Shown piece by piece: positions 22,481 to 35,124 of a stretch of 64,000 nucleotides of DNA. The stretch spans positions 4,650,001-4,714,000 of the forward strand of contig NC_068920.1 in the NCBI RefSeq assembly GCF_023091745.1, written 5' to 3'. Numbering within the stretch: position 1 is the first letter of the stretch; the number at the start of each line of letters is the position of its first letter. Source of the stretch: Budorcas taxicolor. Taxonomy: Eukaryota > Chordata > Mammalia > Artiodactyla > Bovidae. The position numbers and the translations under genes are program-made. A model generated the notes under the pieces. That model made no database searches and was not told the origin of the DNA. It saw only the letters and a program-made list of their open reading frames with translations.

Positions 22481-23885
22481 CAATCCCTGCTTGGGCCGAG
22501 CCGAGTGTGCCTCCAGGACGGGAGAGCTCCAGCTCTGCTCAGAGGCCGGATCTAGTCAAGTGCCTTGCGCGAGGCTGCTCTGCCCTGGGCGAGACTTGCC
22601 CAGGCTTGCCTCGCTGCTAGGCTTGCTGCCCGGGAAGGAGCAGGCTGTGCGATGCTGGGAGAGGCCACTGGCGCCTTCCTGGCCTCAGCTCCACTCCTGC
22701 CTTGCCTTTGCATCTAGGCCCCGGGCGTCCTTGGGGAAGGCTTAGGAGCCGGTGGCTTGCACACTGCCAAGCCCTCCAGCAGTGAGGCCTCTCGTAGAGG
22801 GGAGGGGAGGGCAAGTGCAGGGCTCCTCCGGCGGGTGCTTGGCCGCACAGACTCAGCGCCGCACGGAGAGCACAAGGCTCCCAGGTCCCCTGGCTGTGGT
22901 CTGCAGCCCCACTCTCCCGGAGGCTGACTCCGTGGGCGGCCAGAAGGTGCCTGACAGACGTCATGTCCCTAGCGCTCTGCTCCCCAGCAGAGACGTGTGC
23001 AGGTGGTGGGGCCTGCCCCTGCGTGTCTGGGCTCCCGCCGGCAGCCCCAGCTCCAGGGAAGCAGCCCCTGAGCCAAGACCTGTAGGGGGCGCGGGGCGCC
23101 CCCGCCTGGAAGCCTAGTGCACAGCATGCGGGAAGCGAGCCTCCTCCGGAGAAGAGGAGTCAGCCCAGCTGCGTGCGTCTGCAATCACTCCTTGGGCGGA
23201 GCCCATTGATCCTCCAGTACGGCAGAGCTCCAGCTCTGCTCAGAGGCCCGATCTGGCAGAGTTGCTGGCGTGAGGCTGCTCGGCCCTTGGCGAGCCTTGC
23301 CCAGACTTGCCTCGCTGCTAGGCTTCCTGCCCGGGAAGGAGCAGGCTGCGCGAGACAGGCAGACGCTCCTGGCGCCTTCCTGGCCTCAGTTCCACTCCTG
23401 CCTTGCCTTTGCACCTAGTCCCCAGGCGTCCTTGCGGAGGGCTTAGGGGCCGGTGGGTTGCCCGCTGCCAAGCCCTCCAGCCGTGAGAGCTCTGTCATAG
23501 GGAAGGGAATGGCAAGTGCAGGGCTCCTGCAGCGGTCGCTTGGCCGCCCAGGCTCAGCACAGCACGGAGAGCACCAGGCTTCCCAGGGCCCCGGGCTGTG
23601 GTCTGCAGCCCCACACACCCGGAGGCTGACTCCGTGAGCGCCCAGAAGGTGCGTGACAGACGTCATTTCCCTAGTGCTCTCCCCACCAGCAGAGACGTGT
23701 GCAGGTGGTTGGGGCCTGCCCCTGCGTGTCTGGGCTGCCGCCCACAGCCTCCGCTCAGGGGAAGCAGCCCCTGTGCCAAGACCTGCAGGAGGCGTGGGGC
23801 GTCCCTGCCTGGAAGCCAAGTGCACAGTCCGCTTGGAAGCGAGCCTCCTTGGGAAGAGTCGAGGGAGCCAAGCCGCGTGCAGCTG
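22481..23885. repeat. Dimer 17, X-to-Y mosaic
   Basis: X through gtgcctgac (about 22947), then Y from tagggggcg on, but with the X-type ctcggccc in B. It carries the rare ggcgtggggc with T at 23795, a CpG-to-TpG change shared only with dimer 19. Confidence 0.93.
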
Positions 23886-25290
23886 CAATCCCTGCTTGGG
23901 CCGAGCCGAGTGTGCCTCCAGGACGGCAGAGCTCCAGCTCTGCTCAGAGGCCGGATCTAGTCAAGTGCCTTGCGCGAGGCTGCTCTGCCCTGGGCGAGAC
24001 TTGCCCAGGCTTGCCTCGCTGCTAGGCTTGCTGCCCGGGAAGGAGCAGGCTGTGCGATGCTGGGAGAGGCCACTGGCGCCTTCCTGGCCTCAGCTCCACT
24101 CCTGCCTTGCCTTTGCATCTAGGCCCCGGGCGTCCTTGGGGAAGGCTTAGGAGCCGGTGGCTTGCACACTGCCAAGCCCTCCAGCAGTGAGGCCTCTCGT
24201 AGAGGGGAGGGGAGGGCAAGTGCAGGGCTCCTCCGGCGGGTGCTTGGCCGCACAGACTCAGCGCCGCACGGAGAGCACAAGGCTCCCAGGTCCCCTGGCT
24301 GTGGTCTGCAGCCCCACTCTCCCGGAGGCTGACTCCGTGGGCGGCCAGAAGGTGCCTGACAGACGTCATGTCCCTAGCGCTCTGCTCCCCAGCAGAGACG
24401 TGTGCAGGTGGTGGGGCCTGCCCCTGCGTGTCTGGGCTCCCGCCGGCAGCCCCAGCTCCAGGGAAGCAGCCCCTGAGCCAAGACCTGTAGGAGGCGCGGG
24501 GCGCCCCCGCCTGGAAGCCTAGTGCACAGCATGCGGGAAGCGAGCCTCCTCGGGAGAAGAGGAGGCAGCCCAGCTGCGTGCGTCTGCACTCACTCCTTGG
24601 GCGGAGCCCAGTGAGCCTCCAGTACGGCAGAGCTCCAGCTCTGCTCAGAGGCCCGATCTGGCAGAGTTGCTGGCGTGAGGCTGCTCGGCCCTTGGCGAGC
24701 CTTGCCCAGACTTGCCTTGCTGCTAGGCTTCCTGCCCGGGAAGGAGCAGGCTGCGCGAGACAGGCAGAAGCTCCTGGCGCCTTCCTGGCCTCAGCTCCAC
24801 TCCTGCCTTGCCTTTGCACCTAGTCCCCAGGCGTCCTTGCGGAGGGCTTAGGGGCCGCTGGGTTGCACGCTGCCAAGCCCTCCAGCCGTGAGAGCTCTGT
24901 CATAGGGAAGGGAATGGCAAGTGCAGGGCTCCTGCAGCGGTCGCTTGGCCGCCCAGACTCAGCACAGCACGGAGAGCACCAGGCTTCCCAGGGCCCCTGG
25001 CTGTGGTCTGCAGCCCCACACACCCGGAGGCTGACTCCGTGAGCGCCCAGAAGGTGCCTGACAGACGTCATTTCCCTAGTGCTCTCCCCACCGGCAGAGA
25101 CGTGTGCAGGTGGTTGGGGCCTGCCCCTGCGTGTCTGGGCTGCCGCCCACAGCCTCCGCTCAGGGGAAGCAGCCCCTGTGCCAAGACCTGCAGGAGGCGC
25201 GGGGCGTCCCTGCCTGGAAGCCAAGTGCACAGTCCGCTTGGAAGCGAGCCTCCTTGGGAAGAGTCGAGGGAGCCAAGCCGCGTGCAGCTG
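23886..25290. repeat. Dimer 18, class X, gccttgct variant
   Basis: X with gacttgccttgct near 24712 in the B half (normally gcctcgct), shared with dimers 20 and 21. The B half has cggagggctt. Confidence 0.94.
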
Positions 25291-26695
25291 CAATCCCTGC
25301 TTGGGCCGAGCCGAGTGTGCCTCCAGGACGGGAGAGCTCCAGCTCTGCTCAGAGGCCGGATCTAGTCAAGTGCCTTGCGCGAGGCTGCTCTGCCCTGGGC
25401 GAGACTTGCCCAGGCTTGCCTCGCTGCTAGGCTTGCTGCCCGGGAAGGAGCAGGCTGTGCGATGCTGGGAGAGGCCACTGGCGCCTTCCTGGCCTCAGCT
25501 CCACTCCTGCCTTGCCTTTGCATCTAGGCCCCGGGCGTCCTTGGGGAAGGCTTAGGAGCCGGTGGCTTGCACACTGCCAAGCCCTCCAGCAGTGAGGCCT
25601 CTCGTAGAGGGGAGGGGAGGGCAAGTGCAGGGCTCCTCCGGCGGGTGCTTGGCCGCACAGACTCAGCGCCGCACGGAGAGCACAAGGCTCCCAGGTCCCC
25701 TGGCTGTGGTCTGCAGCCCCACTCTCCCGGAGGCTGACTCCGTGGGCGGCCAGAAGGTGCCTGACAGACGTCATGTCCCTAGCGCTCTGCTCCCCAGCAG
25801 AGACGTGTGCAGGTGGTGGGGCCTGCCCCTGCGTGTCTGGGCTCCCGCCGGCAGCCCCAGCTCCAGGGAAGCAGCCCCTGAGCCAAGACCTGTAGGGGGC
25901 GCGGGGCGCCCCCGCCTGGAAGCCTAGTGCACAGCATGCGGGAAGCGAGCCTCCTCCGGAGAAGAGGAGTCAGCCCAGCTGCGTGCGTCTGCAATCACTC
26001 CTTGGGCGGAGCCCATTGATCCTCCAGTACGGCAGAGCTCCAGCTCTGCTCAGAGGCCCGATCTGGCAGAGTTGCTGGCGTGAGGCTGCTCGGCCCTTGG
26101 CGAGCCTTGCCCAGACTTGCCTCGCTGCTAGGCTTCCTGCCCGGGAAGGAGCAGGCTGCGCGAGACAGGCAGACGCTCCTGGCGCCTTCCTGGCCTCAGT
26201 TCCACTCCTGCCTTGCCTTTGCACCTAGTCCCCAGGCGTCCTTGCGGAGGGCTTAGGGGCCGGTGGGTTGCCCGCTGCCAAGCCCTCCAGCCGTGAGAGC
26301 TCTGTCATAGGGAAGGGAATGGCAAGTGCAGGGCTCCTGCAGCGGTCGCTTGGCCGCCCAGGCTCAGCACAGCACGGAGAGCACCAGGCTTCCCAGGGCC
26401 CCGGGCTGTGGTCTGCAGCCCCACACACCCGGAGGCTGACTCCGTGAGCGCCCAGAAGGTGCGTGACAGACGTCATTTCCCTAGTGCTCTCCCCACCAGC
26501 AGAGACGTGTGCAGGTGGTTGGGGCCTGCCCCTGCGTGTCTGGGCTGCCGCCCACAGCCTCCGCTCAGGGGAAGCAGCCCCTGTGCCAAGACCTGCAGGA
26601 GGCGTGGGGCGTCCCTGCCTGGAAGCCAAGTGCACAGTCCGCTTGGAAGCGAGCCTCCTTGGGAAGAGTCGAGGGAGCCAAGCCGCGTGCAGCTG
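25291..26695. repeat. Dimer 19, X-to-Y mosaic
   Basis: Copy of dimer 17 at +2,810, with the same switch and the same T at 26605. Confidence 0.93.
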
Positions 26696-28100
26696 CAATC
26701 CCTGCTTGGGCCGAGCCGAGTGTGCCTCCAGGACGGCAGAGCTCCAGCTCTGCTCAGAGGCCGGATCTAGTCAAGTGCCTTGCGCGAGGCTGCTCTGCCC
26801 TGGGCGAGACTTGCCCAGGCTTGCCTCGCTGCTAGGCTTGCTGCCCGGGAAGGAGCAGGCTGTGCGATGCTGGGAGAGGCCACTGGCGCCTTCCTGGCCT
26901 CAGCTCCACTCCTGCCTTGCCTTTGCATCTAGGCCCCGGGCGTCCTTGGGGAAGGCTTAGGAGCCGGTGGCTTGCACACTGCCAAGCCCTCCAGCAGTGA
27001 GGCCTCTCGTAGAGGGGAGGGGAGGGCAAGTGCAGGGCTCCTCCGGCGGGTGCTTGGCCGCACAGACTCAGCGCCGCACGGAGAGCACAAGGCTCCCAGG
27101 TCCCCTGGCTGTGGTCTGCAGCCCCACTCTCCCGGAGGCTGACTCCGTGGGCGGCCAGAAGGTGCCTGACAGACGTCATGTCCCTAGCGCTCTGCTCCCC
27201 AGCAGAGACGTGTGCAGGTGGTGGGGCCTGCCCCTGCGTGTCTGGGCTCCCGCCGGCAGCCCCAGCTCCAGGGAAGCAGCCCCTGAGCCAAGACCTGTAG
27301 GAGGCGCGGGGCGCCCCCGCCTGGAAGCCTAGTGCACAGCATGCGGGAAGCGAGCCTCCTCGGGAGAAGAGGAGGCAGCCCAGCTGCGTGCGTCTGCACT
27401 CACTCCTTGGGCGGAGCCCAGTGAGCCTCCAGTACGGCAGAGCTCCAGCTCTGCTCAGAGGCCCGATCTGGCAGAGTTGCTGGCGTGAGGCTGCTCGGCC
27501 CTTGGCGAGCCTTGCCCAGACTTGCCTTGCTGCTAGGCTTCCTGCCCGGGAAGGAGCAGGCTGCGCGAGACAGGAAGAAGCTCCTGGCGCCTTCCTGGCC
27601 TCAGCTCCACTCCTGCCTTGCCTTTGCACCTAGTCCCCAGGCGTCCTTGCGGAGTGCTTAGGGGCCGCTGGGTTGCACGCTGCCAAGCCCTCCAGCCGTG
27701 AGAGCTCTGTCATAGGGAAGGGAATGGCAAGTGCAGGGCTCCTGCAGCGGTCGCTTGGCCGCCCAGACTCAGCACAGCACGGAGAGCACCAGGCTTCCCA
27801 GGGCCCCTGGCTGTGGTCTGCAGCCCCACACACCCGGAGGCTGACTCCGTGAGCGCCCAGAAGGTGCCTGACAGACGTCATTTCCCTAGTGCTCTCCCCA
27901 CCGGCAGAGACGTGTGCAGGTGGTTGGGGCCTGCCCCTGCGTGTCTGGGCTGCCGCCCACAGCCTCCGCTCAGGGGAAGCAGCCCCTGTGCCAAGACCTG
28001 CAGGAGGCGCGGGGCGTCCCTGCCTGGAAGCCAAGTGCACAGTCCGCTTGGAAGCGAGCCTCCTTGGGAAGAGTCGAGGGAGCCAAGCCGCGTGCAGCTG
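26696..28100. repeat. Dimer 20, class X
   Basis: X with gccttgct near 27523 and the private-pair marker caggaagaag near 27571, also in dimer 21. The B half has cggagtgctt. Confidence 0.94.
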
Positions 28101-29505
28101 CAATCCCTGCTTGGGCCGAGCCGAGTGTGCCTCCAGGACGGCAGAGCTCCAGCTCTGCTCAGAGGCCGGATCTAGTCAAGTGCCTTGCGCGAGGCTGCTC
28201 TGCCCTGGGCGAGACTTGCCCAGGCTTGCCTCGCTGCTAGGCTTGCTGCCCGGGAAGGAGCAGGCTGTGCGATGCTGGGAGAGGCCACTGGCGCCTTCCT
28301 GGCCTCAGCTCCACTCCTGCCTTGCCTTTGCATCTAGGCCCCGGGCGTCCTTGGGGAAGGCTTAGGAGCCGGTGGCTTGCACACTGCCAAGCCCTCCAGC
28401 AGTGAGGCCTCTCGTAGAGGGGAGGGGAGGGCAAGTGCAGGGCTCCTCCGGCGGGTGCTTGGCCGCCCAGACTCAGCGCCGCACGGAGAGCACAAGGCTC
28501 CCAGGTCCCCTGGCTGTGGTCTGCAGCCCCACTCTCCCGGAGGCTGACTCCGTGGGCGGCCAGAAGGTGCCTGACAGACGTCATGTCCCTAGCGCTCTGC
28601 TCCCCAGCAGAGACGTGTGCAGGTGGTGGGGCCTGCCCCTGCGTGTCTGGGCTCCCGCCGGCAGCCCCAGCTCCAGGGAAGCAGCCCCTGAGCCAAGACC
28701 TGTAGGAGGCGCGGGGCGCCCCCGCCTGGAAGCCTAGTGCACAGCATGCGGGAAGCGAGCCTCCTCGGGAGAAGAGGAGGCAGCCCAGCTGCGTGCGTCT
28801 GCACTCACTCCTTGGGCGGAGCCCAGTGAGCCTCCAGTACGGCAGAGCTCCAGCTCTGCTCAGAGGCCCGATCTGGCAGAGTTGCTGGCGTGAGGCTGCT
28901 CGGCCCTTGGCGAGCCTTGCCCAGACTTGCCTTGCTGCTAGGCTTCCTGCCCGGGAAGGAGCAGGCTGCGCGAGACAGGAAGAAGCTCCTGGCGCCTTCC
29001 TGGCCTCAGCTACACTCCTGCCTTGCCTTTGCACCTAGTCCCCAGGCGTCCTTGCGGAGTGCTTAGGGGCCGCTGGGTTGCACGCTGCCAAGCCCTCCAG
29101 CCGTGAGAGCTCTGTCATAGGGAAGGGAATGGCAAGTGCAGGGCTCCTGCAGCGGTCGCTTGGCCGCCCAGACTCAGCACAGCACGGAGAGCACCAGGCT
29201 TCCCAGGGCCCCTGGCTGTGGTCTGCAGCCCCACACACCCGGAGGCTGACTCCGTGAGCGCCCAGAAGGTGCCTGACAGACGTCATTTCCCTAGTGCTCT
29301 CCCCACCGGCAGAGACGTGTGCAGGTGGTTGGGGCCTGCCCCTGCGTGTCTGGGCTGCCGCCCACAGCCTCCGCTCAGGGGAAGCAGCCCCTGTGCCAAG
29401 ACCTGCAGGAGGCGCGGGGCGTCCCTGCCTGGAAGCCAAGTGCACAGTCCGCTTGGAAGCGAGCCTCCTTGGGAAGAGTCGAGGGAGCCAAGCCGCGTGC
29501 AGCTG
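28101..29505. repeat. Dimer 21, class X
   Basis: It shares gccttgct and caggaagaag with dimer 20, one period earlier. Differences: gccgcccagac in A and a private agctacactcc near 29009. Confidence 0.94.
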
Positions 29506-30910
29506 CAATCCCTGCTTGGGCCGAGCCGAGTGTGCCTCCAGGACGGGAGAGCTCCAGCTCTGCTCAGAGGCCGGATCTAGTCAAGTGCCTTGCGCGAGGC
29601 TGCTCTGCCCTGGGCGAGACTTGCCCAGGCTTGCCTCGCTGCTAGGCTTGCTGCCCGGGAAGGAGCAGGCTGTGCGATGCTGGGAGAGGCCACTGGCGCC
29701 TTCCTGGCCTCAGCTCCACTCCTGCCTTGCCTTTGCATCTAGGCCCCGGGCGTCCTTGGGGAAGGCTTAGGAGCCGGTGGCTTGCACACTGCCAAGCCCT
29801 CCAGCAGTGAGGCCTCTCGTAGAGGGGAGGGGAGGGCAAGTGCAGGGCTCCTCCGGCGGGTGCTTGGCCGCACAGACTCAGCGCCGCACGGAGAGCACAA
29901 GGCTCCCAGGTCCCCTGGCTGTGGTCTGCAGCCCCACTCTCCCGGAGGCTGACTCCGTGGGCGGCCAGAAGGTGCCTGACAGACGTCATGTCCCTAGCGC
30001 TCTGCTCCCCAGCAGAGACGTGTGCAGGTGGTGGGGCCTGCCCCTGCGTGTCTGGGCTCCCGCCGGCAGCCCCAGCTCCAGGGAAGCAGCCCCTGAGCCA
30101 AGACCTGTAGGAGGCGCGGGGCGCCCCCGCCTGGAAGCCTAGTGCACAGCATGCGGGAAGCGAGCCTCCTCGGGAGAAGAGGAGGCAGCCCAGCTGCGTG
30201 CGTCTGCACTCACTCCTTGGGCGGAGCCCAGTGAGCCTCCAGTACGGCAGAGCTCCAGCTCTGCTCAGAGGCCCGATCTGGCAGAGTTGCTGGCGTGAGG
30301 CTGCTCGGCCCTTGGCGAGCCTTGCCCAGACTTGCCTCGCTGCTAGGCTTCCTGCCCGGGAAGGAGCAGGCTGCGCGAGACAGGCAGAAGCCCCTGGCGC
30401 CTTCCTGGCCTCAGCTCCACTCCTGCCTTGCCTTTGCACCTAGTCCCCAGGCGTCCTTGCGGAGTGCTTAGGGGCCGCTGGGTTGCACGCTGCCAAGCCC
30501 TCCAGCCGTGAGAGCTCTGTCATAGGGAAGGGAATGGCAAGTGCAGGGCTCCTGCAGCGGTCGCTTTGCCGCCCAGACTCAGCACAGCACGGAGAGCACC
30601 AGGCTTCCCAGGGCCCCTGGCTGTGGTCTGCAGCCCCACACACCCGGAGGCTGACTCCGTGAGCGCCCAGAAGGTGCCTGACAGACGTCATTTCCCTAGT
30701 GCTCTCCCCACCAGCAGAGACGTGTGCAGGTGGTTGGGGCCTGCCCCTGCGTGTCTGGGCTGCCGCCCACAGCCTCCGCTCAGGGGAAGCAGCCCCTGTG
30801 CCAAGACCTGCAGGAGGCGCGGGGCGTCCCTGCCTGGAAGCCAAGTGCACAGTCCGCTTGGAAGCGAGCCTCCTTGGGAAGAGTCGAGGGAGCCAAGCCG
30901 CGTGCAGCTG
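29506..30910. repeat. Dimer 22, class X
   Basis: X with acgggagagct, private gaagcccctgg near 30388, cgctttgcc, and the usually Y-linked accagcag in B. Confidence 0.94.
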
Positions 30911-32314
30911 CAATCCCTGCTTGGGCCGAGCCGAGTGTGCCTCCAGGACGGCAGAGCTCCAGCTCTGCTCAGAGGCCGGATCTAGTCAAGTGCCTTGCGC
31001 GAGGCTGCTCTGCCCTGGGCGAGACTTGCCCAGGCTTGCCTCGCTGCTAGGCTTGCTGCCCGGGAAGGAGCAGGCTGTGCGATGCTGGGAGAGGCCACTG
31101 GCGCCTTCCTGGCCTCAGCTCCACTCCTGCCTTGCCTTTGCATCTAGGCGCCGGGCGTCCTTGGGGAAGGCTTAGGAGCCGGGGGCTTGCACACTGCCAA
31201 GCCCTCCAGCAGTGAGGCCTCTCGTAGAGGGGAGGGGAGGGAAGTGCAGGTCTCCTCCGGCGGGTGCTTGGCCGCCCAGACTCAGCGCCGCACGGAGAGC
31301 ACAAGGCTCCCAGGTCCCCTGGCTGTGCTCTGCAGCCCCACACACCCGGAGGCTGACTCCGTGGGCGCCCAGAAGGTGACTGACAGACGTCATGTCCCTA
31401 GCGCTCTGCTCCCCAGCAGAGACGTGTGCAGGTGGTGGGGCCTGCCCCTGCGTGTCTGGGCTCCCGCCGGCAGCCCCAGCTCCAGGGAAGCAGCCCCTGA
31501 GCCAAGACCTGTAGGGGGCGCGGGGCGCCCCCGCCTGGAAGCCTAGTGCACAGCATGCGGGAAGCGAGCCTCCTCCGGAGAAGAGGAGTCAGCCCAGCTG
31601 CGTGCGTCTGCAATCACTCCTTGGGCGGAGCCCATTGATCCTCCAGTACGGCAGAGCTCCAGCTCTGCTCAGAGGCCCGATCTGGCAGAGTTGCTGGCGT
31701 GAGGCTGCTCTGCCTTGGGCGAGCCTTGCCCAGACTTGCCTCGCTGCTAGGCTTCCTGCCCGGGAAGGAGCAGGCTGCGCGAGACAGGCAGACGCTCCTG
31801 GCGCCTTCCTGGCCTCAGTTCCACTCCTGCCTTGCCTTTGCACCTAGTCCCCAGGCGTCCTTGCGGAGGGCTTAGGGGCCGGTGGGTTGCCCGCTGCCAA
31901 GCCCTCCAGCCGTGAGAGCTCTGTCATAGGGAAGGGAATGGCAAGTGCAGGGCTCCTGCAGCGGTCGCTTGGCCGCCCAGGCTCAGCACAGCACGGAGAG
32001 CACCAGGCTTCCCAGGGCCCCGGGCTGTGGTCTGCAGCCCCACACACCCGGAGGCTGACTCCGTGAGCGCCCAGAAGGTGCGTGACAGACGTCATTTCCC
32101 TAGTGCTCTCCCCACCGGCAGAGACGTGTGCAGGTGGTTGGGGCCTGCCCCTGCGTGTCTGGGCTGCCGCCCACAGCCTCCGCTCAGGGGAAGCAGCCCC
32201 TGTGCCAAGACCTGCAGGAGGCGCGGGGCGTCCCTGCCTGGAAGCCAAGTGCACAGTCCGCTTGGAAGCGAGCCTCCTTGGGAAGAGTCGAGGGAGCCAA
32301 GCCGCGTGCAGCTG
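30911..32314. repeat. Dimer 23, class Y, 1404 bp
   Basis: Y with a single-base deletion: gagggaagtgc at about 31237-31247 where other copies read gagggcaagtgc. The B half has gcgtgac with accggcag. Confidence 0.95.
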
Positions 32315-33719
32315 CAATCCCTGCTTGGGCCGAGCCGAGTGTGCCTCCAGGACGGGAGAGCTCCAGCTCTGCTCAGAGGCCGGATCTAGTCAAGTGCCTT
32401 GCGCGAGGCTGCTCTGCCCTGGGCGAGACTTGCCCAGGCTTGCCTCGCTGCTAGGCTTGCTGCCCGGGAAGGAGCAGGCTGTGCGATGCTGGGAGAGGCC
32501 ACTGGCGCCTTCCTGGCCTCAGCTCCACTCCTGCCTTGCCTTTGCATCTAGGCCCCGGGCGTCCTTGGGGAAGGCTTAGGAGCCGGTGGCTTGCACACTG
32601 CCAAGCCCTCCAGCAGTGAGGCCTCTCGTAGAGGGGAGGGCAGGGCAAGTGCAGGGCTCCTCCGGCGGGTGCTTGGCCGCACAGACTCAGCGCCGCACGG
32701 AGAGCACAAGGCTCCCAGGTCCCCTGGCTGTGGTCTGCAGCCCCACTCTCCCGGAGGCTGACTCCGTGGGCGGCCAGAAGGTGCCTGACAGACGTCATGT
32801 CCCTAGCGCTCTGCTCCCCAGCAGAGACGTGTGCAGGTGGTGGGGCCTGCCCCTGCGTGTCTGGGCTCCCGCCGGCAGCCCCAGCTCCAGGGAAGCAGCC
32901 CCTGAGCCAAGACCTGTAGGAGGCGCGGGGCGCCCCCGCCTGGAAGCCTAGTGCACAGCATGCGGGAAGCGAGCCTCCTCGGGAGAAGAGGAGGCAGCCC
33001 AGCTGCGTGCGTCTGCACTCACTCCTTGGGCGGAGCCCAGTGAGCCTCCAGTACGGCAGAGCTCCAGCTCTGCTCAGAGGCCCGATCTGGCAGAGTTGCT
33101 GGCGTGAGGCTGCTCGGCCCTTGGCGAGCCTTGCCCAGACTTGCCTCGCTGCTAGGCTTCCTGCCCGGGAAGGAGCAGGCTGCGCGAGACAGGCAGAAGC
33201 TCCTGGCGCCTTCCTGGCCTCAGCTCCACTCCTGCCTTGCCTTTGCACCTAGTCCCCAGGCGTCCTTGCGGAGTGCTTAGGGGCCGCTGGGTTGCACGCT
33301 GCCAAGCCCTCCAGCCGTGAGAGCTCTGTCATAGGGAAGGGAATGGCAAGTGCAGGGCTCCTGCAGCGGTCGCTTTGCCGCCCAGACTCAGCACAGCACG
33401 GAGAGCACCAGGCTTCCCAGGGCCCCTGGCTGTGGTCTGCAGCCCCACACACCCGGAGGCTGACTCCGTGAGCGCCCAGAAGGTGCCTGACAGACGTCAT
33501 TTCCCTAGTGCTCTCCCCACCGGCAGAGACGTGTGCAGGTGGTTGGGGCCTGCCCCTGCGTGTCTGGGCTGCCGCCCACAGCCTCCGCTCAGGGGAAGCA
33601 GCCCCTGTGCCAAGACCTGCAGGAGGCGCGGGGCGTCCCTGCCTGGAAGCCAAGTGCACAGTCCGCTTGGAAGCGAGCCTCCTTGGGAAGAGTCGAGGGA
33701 GCCAAGCCGCGTGCAGCTG
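32315..33719. repeat. Dimer 24, class X
   Basis: X with acgggagagct, ggagggcaggg and cgctttgcc; the same marker set as dimer 28. Confidence 0.95.
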
Positions 33720-35124
33720 CAATCCCTGCTTGGGCCGAGCCGAGTGTGCCTCCAGGACGGCAGAGCTCCAGCTCTGCTCAGAGGCCGGATCTAGTCAAGT
33801 GCCTTGCGCGAGGCTGCTCTGCCCTGGGCGAGACTTGCCCAGGCTTGCCTCGCTGCTAGGCTTGCTGCCCGGGAAGGAGCAGGCTGTGCGATGCTGGGAG
33901 AGGCCACTGGCGCCTTCCTGGCCTCAGCTCCACTCCTGCCTTGCCTTTGCATCTAGGCGCCGGGCGTCCTTGGGGAAGGCTTAGGAGCCGGGGGCTTGCA
34001 CACTGCCAAGCCCTCCAGCAGTGAGGCCTCTCGTAGAGGGGAGGGGAGGGCAAGTGCAGGTCTCCTCCGGCGGGTGCTTGGCCGCCCAGACTCAGCGCCG
34101 CACGGAGAGCACAAGGCTCCCAGGTCCCCTGGCTGTGCTCTGCAGCCCCACACACCCGGAGGCTGACTCCGTGGGCGCCCAGAAGGTGACTGACAGACGT
34201 CATGTCCCTAGCGCTCTGCTCCCCAGCAGAGACGTGTGCAGGTGGTGGGGCCTGCCCCTGCGTGTCTGGGCTCCCGCCGGCAGCCCCAGCTCCAGGGAAG
34301 CAGCCCCTGAGCCAAGACCTGTAGGGGGCGCGGGGCGCCCCCGCCTGGAAGCCTAGTGCACAGCATGCGGGAAGCGAGCCTCCTCCGGAGAAGAGGAGTC
34401 AGCCCAGCTGCGTGCGTCTGCAATCACTCCTTGGGCGGAGCCCATTGATCCTCCAGTACGGCAGAGCTCCAGCTCTGCTCAGAGGCCCGATCTGGCAGAG
34501 TTGCTGGCGTGAGGCTGCTCTGCCTTGGGCGAGCCTTGCCCAGACTTGCCTCGCTGCTAGGCTTCCTGCCCGGGAAGGAGCAGGCTGCGCGAGACAGGCA
34601 GACGCTCCTGGCGCCTTCCTGGCCTCAGTTCCACTCCTGCCTTGCCTTTGCACCTAGTCCCCAGGCGTCCTTGCGGAGGGCTTAGGGGCCGGTGGGTTGC
34701 CCGCTGCCAAGCCCTCCAGCCGTGAGAGCTCTGTCATAGGGAAGGGAATGGCAAGTGCAGGGCTCCTGCAGCGGTCGCTTGGCCGCCCAGGCTCAGCACA
34801 GCACGGAGAGCACCAGGCTTCCCAGGGCCCCGGGCTGTGGTCTGCAGCCCCACACACCCGGAGGCTGACTCCGTGAGCGCCCAGAAGGTGCGTGACAGAC
34901 GTCATTTCCCTAGTGCTCTCCCCACCAGCAGAGACGTGTGCAGGTGGTTGGGGCCTGCCCCTGCGTGTCTGGGCTGCCGCCCACAGCCTCCGCTCAGGGG
35001 AAGCAGCCCCTGTGCCAAGACCTGCAGGAGGCGCGGGGCGTCCCTGCCTGGAAGCCAAGTGCACAGTCCGCTTGGAAGCGAGCCTCCTTGGGAAGAGTCG
35101 AGGGAGCCAAGCCGCGTGCAGCTG
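33720..35124. repeat. Dimer 25, class Y
   Basis: Y with gcgtgac and accagcag in B. It ends just before a private caatccatgc at the start of dimer 26. Confidence 0.95.
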
